A DNA stretch of 54,942 bases from positions 1-54,942 of the forward strand of contig NZ_LQOU01000044.1 in assembly GCF_002102155.1 (NCBI RefSeq), in the 5' to 3' direction. How positions within the stretch are numbered: position 1 is the first letter of the stretch; every line of letters begins with the position of its first letter. Origin of the DNA: Mycobacterium europaeum (GTDB lineage Bacteria > Actinomycetota > Actinomycetes > Mycobacteriales > Mycobacteriaceae). The notes under the pieces are model-generated. The model did not search any database. It had not been told where the DNA came from and saw only the letters and a list, made by a program, of their open reading frames with translations. The position numbers and the translations under genes are program-made. Positions 8,554 to 16,314 of the stretch are shown piece after piece.

Positions 8554-9102
8554 TCACGGCAACAGCGGTAGCTGCCACATCCGCATCCCGGGATCCAGCA
8601 GCCAGAACCGCTCCATGGTCAGGCGCATGAGCCGCAGCGCGCTGACGATCATAAAGACCGCCAGCGGCAGCTCGACCAGCACCGCGGTGGCCACCGACAG
8701 CCAGAGGTCCCTGGGGCCGGCGGTCATCAGGTCGAACCATGCGTCGCAGATCAGGAGCACACCGGTAGTGAACGCGGCCGGGATGAGCACCTGACGGCGC
8801 AGGTAGCCGAACGCGGCCGTCGCCGCCATGAAGATCATCAACAGCGCGTCGTAGCCCATCCAGGTGAGGGGCCAGTTGTGCACGACGTAGTTCTCCGGCA
8901 GCGTCGTGGACAGATAGCCCAGCCAGGGGATCATCACCGCCGAGCCACCGGCCGTCAGGCGCAACCGGATTCGCCGCACGCGGGCCAGGAATACCGGGTC
9001 GACGATGTCGCTCACGGGTTGTTCCAGCCGGGTGATCAGGTCACGCCGCTGGCCGGGCGTCAGGGCCGCGATCTGGGCGTCGGACAGGATGCCGTCGGTC
9101 AC
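8554..9102 (-). CDS. Small four-helix membrane protein of unknown function
   Basis: 182 residues from GTG at 9102. The N-terminal ~45 residues are soluble and helical (LSDAQIAALTPGQRRDLITRLEQP). Four hydrophobic segments follow at about residues 53-75, 85-104, 110-130 and 140-165. The C-terminal tail is basic and aromatic. The GTG start overlaps the stop of the upstream VOC gene as GTGA, strongly suggesting translational coupling. A longer frame to 9192 exists, but it lies inside the VOC gene and is Arg/Pro-rich. I do not recognise a family. The coupling to a VOC enzyme suggests a shared role, possibly in membrane-associated lipid or xenobiotic metabolism. Confidence 0.7.
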   Translation of the reverse strand: MTDGILSDAQIAALTPGQRRDLITRLEQPVSDIVDPVFLARVRRIRLRLTAGGSAVMIPWLGYLSTTLPENYVVHNWPLTWMGYDALLMIFMAATAAFGYLRRQVLIPAAFTTGVLLICDAWFDLMTAGPRDLWLSVATAVLVELPLAVFMIVSALRLMRLTMERFWLLDPGMRMWQLPLLP

Positions 9103-9683
9103 GGCCGGCCGGCCGGCACGGCGGGCCGCCGGTCGGCCGCGGTCCTCGGCACCGTGCTCGCGTCGCGGGGGCCGAATTCCTTGACCCAGCATGCGAATTC
9201 GAGCGTGATGCCGTCGGGGTCCTGGAAGTAGAACGAACGGACGTACACCCCGGGGTGCACGGTGGCCGACACCTGCATGGGGCTTTCATCGTGGTTGAGC
9301 ACCGGCCCCACCCGCACGCCCTTCTCCTTGAGCCGCTGGCGGTAGGCGTCGAACTTCTCGGCCGGCACGTGGAATGCCAGGTGGTTCATGGTGCTCACCG
9401 CGCTGGTGATGTCGCCGATGCCGGGGATGGCGGCCGGCGACGAGATGCCCGGCACCCGGTCGGGGGCGTCGGCGAACCAGAAGAAGGCGACGCAGTCGCC
9501 GTTGCCGGCGTCGAAGAAGAAGTGCTGGCCCGCGCCCCCGGGCAGGTCCAGCGACTTGATCAACGGCATGCCCAGGACGTTGGTGTAGAAATCCACGGTG
9601 CGGGCCATGTCCGAGCAAACCAGCGCGACGTGGTTGATTCCGCCGAGTTCGAATTCCGTGTTGGTGTTGTGGGGCTTGATCAT
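9099..9683 (-). CDS. VOC-superfamily (glyoxalase/dioxygenase-fold) protein (Rv0274-like)
   Basis: 194 residues. Two beta-alpha-beta-beta-beta repeats are visible: GGINHVALVCSDMARTVDFY near residue 14 and MNHLAFHVPAEKFDAYRQRL near residue 100. The expected metal ligands are His in NHVAL, His in NHLAF and Glu in ITLEFACW. This fold serves glyoxalases, extradiol dioxygenases, epimerases and antibiotic-resistance proteins, so the reaction is open. The ATG at 9683 has a purine-rich GGAGGGGAG upstream; the open frame to 9776 is not needed. Its end overlaps the start of the four-helix membrane protein, and it is divergent from the alpha/beta hydrolase, as in the Rv0274/Rv0272c neighbourhood of M. 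tuberculosis. Confidence 0.85.
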   Translation of the reverse strand: MIKPHNTNTEFELGGINHVALVCSDMARTVDFYTNVLGMPLIKSLDLPGGAGQHFFFDAGNGDCVAFFWFADAPDRVPGISSPAAIPGIGDITSAVSTMNHLAFHVPAEKFDAYRQRLKEKGVRVGPVLNHDESPMQVSATVHPGVYVRSFYFQDPDGITLEFACWVKEFGPRDASTVPRTAADRRPAVPAGRP

Positions 9684-9795
9684 CGCGCGGCTCCCCTCCG
9701 TCCCGGCGTGGGAAATCCTGGCCAAGATGTAATTCAAGAATCTAACATCAGCTTCAGTTTTCTCCGAGATCTCCATCGCCAGCAGGGCTGCTGAA

Positions 9796-10929
9796 ATGAC
9801 TGTTCACACCGGTGCCGCGGGAGTGGTCCGCGAGTTCGTCGGCTTGCCGTCGCCCACCGCCGGGCGCGCCGGCGCGGGCGGGCATCCCTGCCAGGGCCTG
9901 TACCACCGCGGGGTGGGGCGCAAGCCCAAGGTGGCGATGATCGCCACCCACTACCAGATCGACTTCTCCGAGCACTACCTCGCCGACTACATGGCGGCCC
10001 GTGGGGTGGGCTTCCTCGGCTGGAATACCAGGTTCCGTGGCTTCGAGAGCAGCTTCCTGCTCGACCACGCACTGGTCGACATCGGCGTCGGGGTGCGCTG
10101 GCTGCGCGAAGTGCAGGGCGTCGAAACGGTTGTGCTGCTGGGCAACTCGGGCGGCGGATCGTTGATGGCCGCGTATCAGTCGCAGGCCGTCGAACCGAAC
10201 GTAACCCCATTGGAGGGGATGCGGCCCGCGACGGGCCTGACCGAGCTGCCCGCCGCCGACGGCTACGTGGCCACGGCGGCCCACCCGGGGCGGCCCGACG
10301 TGCTGACGGCCTGGATGGATGCCGCCGTCGTCGACGAGAACGACCCCGTCGCCACCGACGTCGACCTCGACCTGTTCAACGAGCGCAACGGCCCGCCGTT
10401 CGCGCCGGAGTTCCTCGACCGCTACCGCCGTGCGCAGACGGCACGCAACCACGCCATCACCGACTGGGCCGAGACGGAGCTCAAACGCGTTCGCGCGGCG
10501 GGGTTTTCCGACCGTCCGTTCTGCGTCATGCGCACCTGGGCCGATCCGCGCATGGTCGATGCCAGCATCGAGCCCACGAGGCGTCAACCGAACATGTGCT
10601 ATGCCGGCGTCCCGGCCAAGGCCAACCGGTCGGCGCACGGGATCGCCGCGGCCTGCACCCTGCGCAACTGGCTGGGCATGTGGAGCCTGCGGGTGGCGCA
10701 GACCCGGGCCGAACCACACCTGGCCCGCATCAGCTGCCCCGCCCTGGTGATCAACGCCGAGGCCGACACCGGTGTGTTTCCGTCCGACGCCCAACGGATC
10801 TTCGCCGCGCTCGCCGGCCCCGACAAGACGCAGGCGTCGATCGACACCGATCACTACTTCACCACCCCGGGCGCCCGCGGCGAGCAGGCCGACATCATCG
10901 CCAAGTGGATCGCCAAGCGCTACCACTGA
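9796..10929 (+). CDS. Alpha/beta hydrolase (Rv0272c-like)
   Basis: 377 residues, identical in length to Rv0272c as I recall it. The nucleophile elbow is GNSGGG (GxSxG) near residue 116, after the strand VETVVLLG. A likely acid is Asp in INAEADTGVF near residue 325, and the His is in DTDHYF near residue 355. This orders the Ser-Asp-His triad as expected for the fold. The long insert between residues 140 and 290 would form a lid. The substrate is unknown. It lies 103 bp upstream of fadE6 in the same direction, so hydrolysis of a lipid or acyl thioester before beta-oxidation is plausible. It is divergent from the VOC gene with 112 bp between starts. Confidence 0.85.
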   Translation: MTVHTGAAGVVREFVGLPSPTAGRAGAGGHPCQGLYHRGVGRKPKVAMIATHYQIDFSEHYLADYMAARGVGFLGWNTRFRGFESSFLLDHALVDIGVGVRWLREVQGVETVVLLGNSGGGSLMAAYQSQAVEPNVTPLEGMRPATGLTELPAADGYVATAAHPGRPDVLTAWMDAAVVDENDPVATDVDLDLFNERNGPPFAPEFLDRYRRAQTARNHAITDWAETELKRVRAAGFSDRPFCVMRTWADPRMVDASIEPTRRQPNMCYAGVPAKANRSAHGIAAACTLRNWLGMWSLRVAQTRAEPHLARISCPALVINAEADTGVFPSDAQRIFAALAGPDKTQASIDTDHYFTTPGARGEQADIIAKWIAKRYH

Positions 10930-10961
10930 GAGCCCGCACCGCCCGGCGGCCCCTGTGGTCA

Positions 10962-10979
10962 ACCAACCGACCGGTTGTT
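10962..10979. promoter_or_regulatory. Palindromic operator candidate upstream of fadE6
   Basis: The core is CAACCG-AC-CGGTTG, perfect 6-bp arms around two bases, with A/T agreement one step further out. It lies 54-71 bp upstream of the fadE6 start, in the only gap of the hydrolase-fadE6 pair. A near-identical core (CCAACCGGTTGG) sits upstream of fadE5 at 35772-35789. This suggests one regulator, possibly of the TetR type, for both acyl-CoA dehydrogenase genes. That last step is inference. Confidence 0.5.
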
Positions 10980-11032
10980 AGTTTGGAAGGCGCTTGGCCG
11001 AGACGGAACCCGAACGCATGGGAAGGCGACCA

Positions 11033-13234
11033 ATGCCGATCGCTATCACTCCTGAGCATCAAGACCTGGCCGATTCGGCGCGGTCCCTGGTGGCGCGCAT
11101 CGCGCCGTCCGAGGCGTTGCACGCGGCCATGGAAACACCGATCGACAATCCCCCGCCGTACTGGCAGGCCGCCGCGGACCAAGGCCTGCAGGGCCTGCAC
11201 CTGGCCGAGTCCGTGGGCGGGCAGGGCTTCGGGATCCTCGAGCTGGCCATCGTGTTGGCCGAGTTCGGCTACGGCGCGGTGCCCGGGCCTTTCGTGCCGT
11301 CGGCGATCGCCAGCGCCCTGATCTCCGCCAGCGATCCGCACGCCAAGGTGCTCTCCGAGCTGGCTTCGGGCGCCGCCATCGCCGCGTACGCGATGGACTG
11401 CTGCGGGCTGACCGCGACCCGTCAGGGTGACACGCTGGTGCTGCGCGGCGAGGTCCGCGCGGTACCCGCGGCGGCGCAGGCCTCCGTGCTGGTGCTCCCG
11501 GTCGCGATCGACAGCGGCGAGGAATGGGTGGTGGTGCGCGCCGAGGAGCTCGAGATCGAGCCGGTGCGAAGCATCGACCCGCTGCGCCTCATCGCCCATG
11601 TGCGCGCCAACGCCGTCGAGGTGGGCGCCGACGCCGCGCTGGGCAACCTGAGCATGGCGACCGCGCACGCGTTGATGACCACCCTGCTGTCGGCGGAGGC
11701 GATCGGGGTGGCGCGCTGGGCGACCGACACCGCGTCGCAATACGCCAAGATCCGCGAACAGTTCGGCCGGCCGATCGGGCAGTTCCAGGCCATCAAGCAC
11801 AAGTGCGCGGAGATGATCGCCGACACCGAGCGGGCTACCGCGGCGGTGTGGGACGCCGCCCGCGCTCTCGACGAGGCACGCGAAAACGATTGGGACATCA
11901 GCGGTCCCAAAGTGGAGTTCGCGGCCGCCGTCGCGGCGACACTGGCGCCGGCGGCCGCCCAACGGTGCGCGCAGGATTGCATCCAGGTGCACGGCGGGAT
12001 CGGATTCACCTGGGAGCACGACACGAACGTGTACTACCGCCGGGCGCTGATGCTGGCCGCCTCCTTCGGGCGCGGTTCGGAATACCCGCAGAAGGTGGTG
12101 CACACCGCCACCAGCACCGGGCTTCGGGCGGTCGACATCGACCTCGACCCCGACACCGAGAAGCTGCGCGACGAGATCTGCGCCGAGGTGACCGCGCTCA
12201 AGGCGATGGAGCGCGACCAGCGCAAGGTCGCCATCGCCGAGGGCGGCTGGACGCTGCCGTACCTGCCGAGACCCTGGGGCCGCGCCGCCAGTCCGATCGA
12301 GCAGGTCATCATCGCCCAGGAATTCACCGCCGGCCGGGTCAAGCGCCCGCAGATGGGCATCGCGACGTGGATCATCCCGTCGATCGTCGCCTTCGGCACC
12401 GAGGAGCAAAAGCAGCGGTTCCTGCCGCCGACCTTCCGCGGCGAGATGATCTGGTGCCAGCTGTTCTCCGAGCCGGGCGCCGGATCGGACCTGGCCGGGC
12501 TGAGCACCAAGGCAACCCGGACGGACGGCGGCTGGCGAATCACCGGTCAGAAGATCTGGACCACCGCGGCGCAGCTCTCCCAGTGGGGCGCGCTCCTGGC
12601 GAGAACGGACCCGAACGCCCCGAAACACAACGGCATCACCTACTTCCTGCTGGACATGCGCAGTGAGGGCGTCGAGGTGAAGCCGCTGCGCGAGCTCACC
12701 GGGAACGCGATGTTCAACACCGTCTACATCGACGACGTGTTCGTGCCCGACGAATGCGTGCTCGGCGAGGTGAACCGTGGGTGGGAAGTCAGCCGCAATA
12801 CCCTTACGGCGGAACGGGTTTCGATCGGCAGCAGCGAGGCCAACTTTCTGGCCACCCTCGGCCAGTTCGTCGACTTCGTGCGCGACGGGCAGTTCGACCC
12901 GGTCGCGCAGCACCGGGCCGGTCAGTTGATTGCCGAGGGCCACGCCGCCAAGGTGCTGAACCTGCGCTCGACGTTGTTGACGCTGGCCGGCGGCGACGCC
13001 ATGCCGTCCGCGGCCATCTCGAAGCTGCTCTCGATGCGCACCGGGCAGGGATACGCCGAGTTCGCGGTGTCCTCGTTCGGCACCGAGGCCGCGATCGGGG
13101 ACACCAATCAACCGCCCGGCAAATGGGGCGAGTATCTGCTGGCGAGCCGGGCCACGACGATCTATGGCGGCACCTCCGAGGTGCAGCTGAACATCATCGC
13201 CGAGCGGTTGCTCGGCCTTCCGCGCGATCCCTAA
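11033..13234 (+). CDS. fadE6: Fused two-domain acyl-CoA dehydrogenase FadE6
   Basis: 733 residues, about twice a single acyl-CoA dehydrogenase and close to FadE6 (Rv0271c). Domain 1 (about 1-355) ends with the family pattern CIQVHGGIGFTWEHD. Domain 2 (about 370-733) has FSEPGAGSDLAG, the FAD/substrate loop TGQKIWTT, and TIYGGTSEVQLNIIAERLLG at its end. The enzyme should oxidise an acyl-CoA to the 2-enoyl-CoA with FAD, feeding beta-oxidation; the two halves probably form an internal heterodimer. The ATG at 11033 is chosen for its GGAAGG six bases upstream; an in-frame start at 10994 exists. fadD2 nearby could supply the acyl-CoA. Confidence 0.92.
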   Translation: MPIAITPEHQDLADSARSLVARIAPSEALHAAMETPIDNPPPYWQAAADQGLQGLHLAESVGGQGFGILELAIVLAEFGYGAVPGPFVPSAIASALISASDPHAKVLSELASGAAIAAYAMDCCGLTATRQGDTLVLRGEVRAVPAAAQASVLVLPVAIDSGEEWVVVRAEELEIEPVRSIDPLRLIAHVRANAVEVGADAALGNLSMATAHALMTTLLSAEAIGVARWATDTASQYAKIREQFGRPIGQFQAIKHKCAEMIADTERATAAVWDAARALDEARENDWDISGPKVEFAAAVAATLAPAAAQRCAQDCIQVHGGIGFTWEHDTNVYYRRALMLAASFGRGSEYPQKVVHTATSTGLRAVDIDLDPDTEKLRDEICAEVTALKAMERDQRKVAIAEGGWTLPYLPRPWGRAASPIEQVIIAQEFTAGRVKRPQMGIATWIIPSIVAFGTEEQKQRFLPPTFRGEMIWCQLFSEPGAGSDLAGLSTKATRTDGGWRITGQKIWTTAAQLSQWGALLARTDPNAPKHNGITYFLLDMRSEGVEVKPLRELTGNAMFNTVYIDDVFVPDECVLGEVNRGWEVSRNTLTAERVSIGSSEANFLATLGQFVDFVRDGQFDPVAQHRAGQLIAEGHAAKVLNLRSTLLTLAGGDAMPSAAISKLLSMRTGQGYAEFAVSSFGTEAAIGDTNQPPGKWGEYLLASRATTIYGGTSEVQLNIIAERLLGLPRDP

Positions 13235-13266
13235 CCGCCGGTTGGCCATTCGGCCTTGGAAGAGGG

Positions 13267-13304
13267 CCATGCCGACCTGAGGGGTGGTCAGGCCGGCATG
13301 GTTT
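13267..13304. terminator. Hairpin terminator between convergent genes
   Basis: A 14-position stem: CCATGCCG-A-CCTGA, seven-base loop GGGGTGG, then TCAGG-C-CGGCATGG, with one A/C mismatch, followed by TTT. It lies 33 bp after the fadE6 stop and about 80 bp from the end of the convergent secreted-protein gene. It may therefore stop transcription from both sides, although the T-run on the plus side is short. Confidence 0.65.
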
Positions 13305-13382
13305 CCCCCCCATCCCGTGGGCCGGTCAGCCTAGGAGTGGATCGGCACGTCGAGGCTGGCCGGCTAACACGGGGAGGCTGGT

Positions 13383-13691
13383 TCACCACCACCAGTTCCA
13401 CCAGTGCCCGGGGGCCCAGAATCCGCGGTTCCCCCAACCCTGGCCACGGTGCCCCCCGTTCCATCCGTGGCCACCGCCCCATCCGCCATGACCCCCTCCT
13501 GGACGGTCGGGAAGGATTCCGGGCCCACCGGGCGCCCCGTGCGGGCCGGCGGTGGTGAAGCTGTTGCCGGTTCCCGGTGCGGGAGCCGCCTGGGCGACGG
13601 CGCCGCCGCCGAACAGCAGCGCTGCGGCCATGGCCGACGCACCGGCCGCGCTTGCGGCCGCGCGGCGGAGCGATCGCGAAGAGTTCGTCAT
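13383..13691 (-). CDS. Small secreted Gly/Trp/His-rich protein
   Basis: 102 residues. The N-terminus is a Sec signal peptide: basic MTNSSRSLRR, a hydrophobic core to about residue 30, and a likely AQA cleavage site after residue 35. The mature ~67 residues are Gly-, His- and Trp-rich (GGGHGGWGGGHGWNGGH), with nine Trp, and end in WWNWWW. This composition resembles other small exported mycobacterial proteins, but no function is known. His-rich repeats might bind metal and Trp clusters might contact membrane or glycan; both are guesses. The ATG at 13691 is preceded by GGAAGGGG about eight bases upstream. It is monocistronic and convergent with fadE6. Confidence 0.8.
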   Translation of the reverse strand: MTNSSRSLRRAAASAAGASAMAAALLFGGGAVAQAAPAPGTGNSFTTAGPHGAPGGPGILPDRPGGGHGGWGGGHGWNGGHRGQGWGNRGFWAPGHWWNWWW

Positions 13692-14202
13692 CGCAGGGCC
13701 CCTTCCAGAATTTGATACCGACAGGAAAAACGTTAGCTAGGAGTTTCCCGGCAAACAACCAAACTACACTGAAATTGCGCTGTGAATTATGTAACAACGC
13801 TATTGCGCGCACTCATCCAGGCCCGGAATTATCTTATTTACTGAACCTCTGATTTCAGGAAACTGCGCGATACTGATCCGCGCAGCCCACGGATATATCC
13901 TGCTAGAAAAGGCTTTACTGAAATACTGGCTTACGCGGCCGCGTACCCGCATATTGGCTGAATTAGTCGGTGCAGAATTCTCGTCATTTTCCCGCACGCC
14001 GCAATGAGCCCCCTTATGCGCCGCGGCATCCAGCTACTAACAGTGATTTGCTGCCGAAATCCCCCGGCGGCGGGACCGCCGCCGGGGCGGCCGGGCGGCG
14101 GCCCGGTCACGCGACTTACGCCGTAGACGGTGGAAGAATCAGTATTGACACATTCGAGCGCTGATTTACTGATCGGCCACTCATCGGAGGACGACCGCCG
14201 CA
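13692..14202. other. Low-GC, palindrome-rich intergenic region
   Basis: About 510 bp without a credible gene, visibly more AT-rich than the rest of the window from 13690 to 14040. It holds a 7-bp-arm hairpin at 13863-13885 (CTGCGCG/CGCGCAG), a perfect palindrome GGATATATCC at 13891-13900, a perfect palindrome TACGCGGCCGCGTA at 13932-13945, and a 12-bp-arm hairpin at 14062-14087 (CCCCGGCGGCGG / CCGCCGCCGGGG) with a two-base gap. It must contain the promoters of the divergent secreted-protein gene and the ribbon-helix-helix-like gene. It could also encode a structured RNA; no known RNA family was recognised. Confidence 0.6.
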
Positions 14203-14568
14203 GTGAACTTCAACCGCAGCCACATCGGACCCGGCGTCGGAGGCTTCCGGGGCCCCGCGCAGTCGGGCGCCGCGGCGGGAGATGCCGCGCCGACCGAGCG
14301 CCTGACCGGGCTCGGCCAGCAGTCCCCGCAGCGGATGGTCAGCCCGCCGGCAACCAACCAGGCGGGACGGGTTCAGCGGACGCGGCGCACCGTCGACCTG
14401 CCGGCGGCCACCCACCGTGCCCTGGACATCTGGCAGCGGGAGGCCGCCGACCGGCTGGGCGTCGCCCGGGTGACCGGCCAAGAGGTTCTCACCGCGCTCA
14501 TCGACCAGCTGCTGGTCGACCCGAAACTCGCGGCACAGATCACCCGGGCCATCAAAGACCGGCGCTGA
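14203..14568 (+). CDS. Small ribbon-helix-helix-like DNA-binding protein
   Basis: 121 residues from GTG at 14203. The first ~55 residues are Gly/Pro/Gln-rich and probably disordered. The C-terminal half reads as a ribbon-helix-helix fold: strand RRTVDLP, helix AATHRALDIWQREAADRLG, then VTGQEVLTALIDQLLVDPKLAAQITRAI. This resembles the small RHH partners found beside ParA or in antitoxins of actinobacteria; no ParA or toxin gene is adjacent. GGAGG lies 12 bases upstream of the GTG, rather far. It is convergent with fadD2, with seven bases between stops. It probably binds DNA, perhaps the palindromes just upstream. The family call is by eye only. Confidence 0.65.
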   Translation: MNFNRSHIGPGVGGFRGPAQSGAAAGDAAPTERLTGLGQQSPQRMVSPPATNQAGRVQRTRRTVDLPAATHRALDIWQREAADRLGVARVTGQEVLTALIDQLLVDPKLAAQITRAIKDRR

Positions 14569-14575
14569 CGCCGGG

Positions 14576-16255
14576 CTAGTCGACCTCCATCTCGCGCAGC
14601 TCGCGCTTGAGGATCTTGCCGGTCGGGTTGCGCGGCAGTTCGTCGAGGAAGACCACCTCACGTGGCACCTTGTAGCGCGCCAGGTGGTCGCGGACGTAGT
14701 GCTTGATGGTGTCCTCGTCGACGTCGGAGCCGTCCTTCTTCACCACGAAGGCCCGCAGCCGGTGGCCCCATTCCTTGTCTTCGACGCCGATCGCGGTCGC
14801 CTCGACCACCTCCGGGTGCCCGCTGATGAGGTCCTCGACCTCGGCGGGGAAGACGTTTTCCCCGCCGGAGACGATCATCTCGTCGTCGCGGCCGCTGACG
14901 TACAGCAGGCCGTGCTCGTCGAAATACCCGACATCACCCGAGGACATCAGGCCTTCGATGATCTGCTTGTGGCCGCCGCCGGTGTAGCCCTGGAACGGGA
15001 ACGCGTTGCCGACGAAGATCCGGCCGACCTCGCCTTGCGGCTTCTCCTTGCCGTTGTCGTCGAGGATCTTGACCTTGACACCCTTGACCACCGGTCCGAC
15101 GGTCGCCGCGTTGCGTTCCAGATCCTGCGGTCCGGCGATGGTCGCGAACGCGATCTCGGTGGAGCCGTACATGTTGTAGATGACCGGGCCCAGATCCTTC
15201 AGCGCGCGGCTGGCCAGCTCGGCGCCCAGCTGCGATCCGGAGATGAAGACGATCCTCAGGCTGGACAGGTCGGGCTTTTTGTCCATCTTCTCGATCGCGT
15301 CCAGGATCCGCGACAGCATCACCGGCACCACCACCATGGCGGTCACCTTGTACTTCTCGATGTCTTCGAGCACGTGCGGTGGCTTGAACTTGCGGCGCAG
15401 CACCAGGGTCGAGCCCAGGAACATCGCGATGGTGCCGTGCAGGTAGCCCAGCGCGTGGAACATCGGGGCGGGCAACGAGGTCACCTCGTTGGCCTTGAAC
15501 GGAACGTGCGAGAGGATGCCGCCGACCGGCGCCAGGGTCGGCGGGGTGCTGCGGTTCGCGCCCTTGGGGGTGCCGGTGGTGCCGCTGGTGAGGATGATGA
15601 TCGACGCGTGCTTGGACGCCTTCGGGGCGGGTTCTTTGCTGCTGCGCTCGATCAGGTCGGCCAGCGTCTCGTCGGTGCTGCCGGACGGCTCATCCGCATC
15701 GGGGTTGGTGCCCAGCGCGCGCAGCTTGCCCAGTTCCGGCTCGGCTTTGCTGACGGCCTTGGTGTACTCGTCGTCGTAGATGATGAGCTTGGCGCCCTCG
15801 CGCTCCGACACCTCCTTGATCTGCGGGCCGGAGAATTCGCTGTTGAGCAGGATGATGCGGGCACCCACCCGGGCGGCGCCGTAGTTGGCGATCAGGAACC
15901 AGCGGGTGTTGCGCGCCAGGATCGCCACCCCGTCGCCGCCCTTGACACCCATCTCCAGCAGGCCGTTCGCCACCGCGTGGGCGGCCTCGTCGAGTTGGGC
16001 GAAGGTGAACTCGCCCTCCTCGTCGATGCACGCGGCCCGGTCGGGGTGGCGCCGGGCGTTGAGGGAGGGCAGCATGCCGAACTCGCCCCACTTGTAGATG
16101 TCGTTGGCCATCGCGGCGTAGTTCAGCGGCGGCTCCAGCCGGAAGGCGCCCGCCTCGAAGATCTTGCGCACGTAGTGCAATTCGGCTGACCCGCGTTCCA
16201 GGTACTGCTGAACCTTGGCAACCGCCTGCCCAGGCAGGCCAATCAGATTAGGCAT
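14576..16255 (-). CDS. fadD2: Long-chain fatty-acid-CoA ligase FadD2
   Basis: 559 residues from the ATG at 16255 (MPNLIGLPGQAV), one residue off FadD2 (Rv0270, 560) as I recall it. The AMP-binding P-loop is IILTSGTTGTPKGANRS near residue 220. The YGSTE motif, the hinge YVSGRDDEMIVSGGENVFP and the catalytic C-terminal Lys in PRNPTGKILKREL all follow in order. It activates a fatty acid with ATP and CoA through an acyl-adenylate. An in-frame ATG at 16285 would add ten residues, but the family begins at MPN. It is divergent from polD2, with 59 bp between starts that must hold both promoters. Confidence 0.93.
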   Translation of the reverse strand: MPNLIGLPGQAVAKVQQYLERGSAELHYVRKIFEAGAFRLEPPLNYAAMANDIYKWGEFGMLPSLNARRHPDRAACIDEEGEFTFAQLDEAAHAVANGLLEMGVKGGDGVAILARNTRWFLIANYGAARVGARIILLNSEFSGPQIKEVSEREGAKLIIYDDEYTKAVSKAEPELGKLRALGTNPDADEPSGSTDETLADLIERSSKEPAPKASKHASIIILTSGTTGTPKGANRSTPPTLAPVGGILSHVPFKANEVTSLPAPMFHALGYLHGTIAMFLGSTLVLRRKFKPPHVLEDIEKYKVTAMVVVPVMLSRILDAIEKMDKKPDLSSLRIVFISGSQLGAELASRALKDLGPVIYNMYGSTEIAFATIAGPQDLERNAATVGPVVKGVKVKILDDNGKEKPQGEVGRIFVGNAFPFQGYTGGGHKQIIEGLMSSGDVGYFDEHGLLYVSGRDDEMIVSGGENVFPAEVEDLISGHPEVVEATAIGVEDKEWGHRLRAFVVKKDGSDVDEDTIKHYVRDHLARYKVPREVVFLDELPRNPTGKILKRELREMEVD

Positions 16256-16314
16256 GAATCCCACCCTATGTGACGTCCGTCGCATTCCGAGGGGTAAGTA
16301 CCCATCGACTTACG

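Noticed and set aside
10895..13270. Open frame of 791 residues opposite fadE6
   Set aside because: Antisense shadow with no family similarity; fadE6 motifs are clear on the plus strand.
13401..13560. Gly/Trp codon repeats mistaken for a tandem DNA repeat
   Set aside because: The periodicity comes from the Gly/His/Trp-rich protein; no exact repeat unit is kept.
14116..14661. Open frame of 181 residues on the minus strand over the RHH-like gene and the fadD2 end
   Set aside because: Arg/Ser/Pro-rich shadow of the plus-strand gene with no ribosome site or family pattern.
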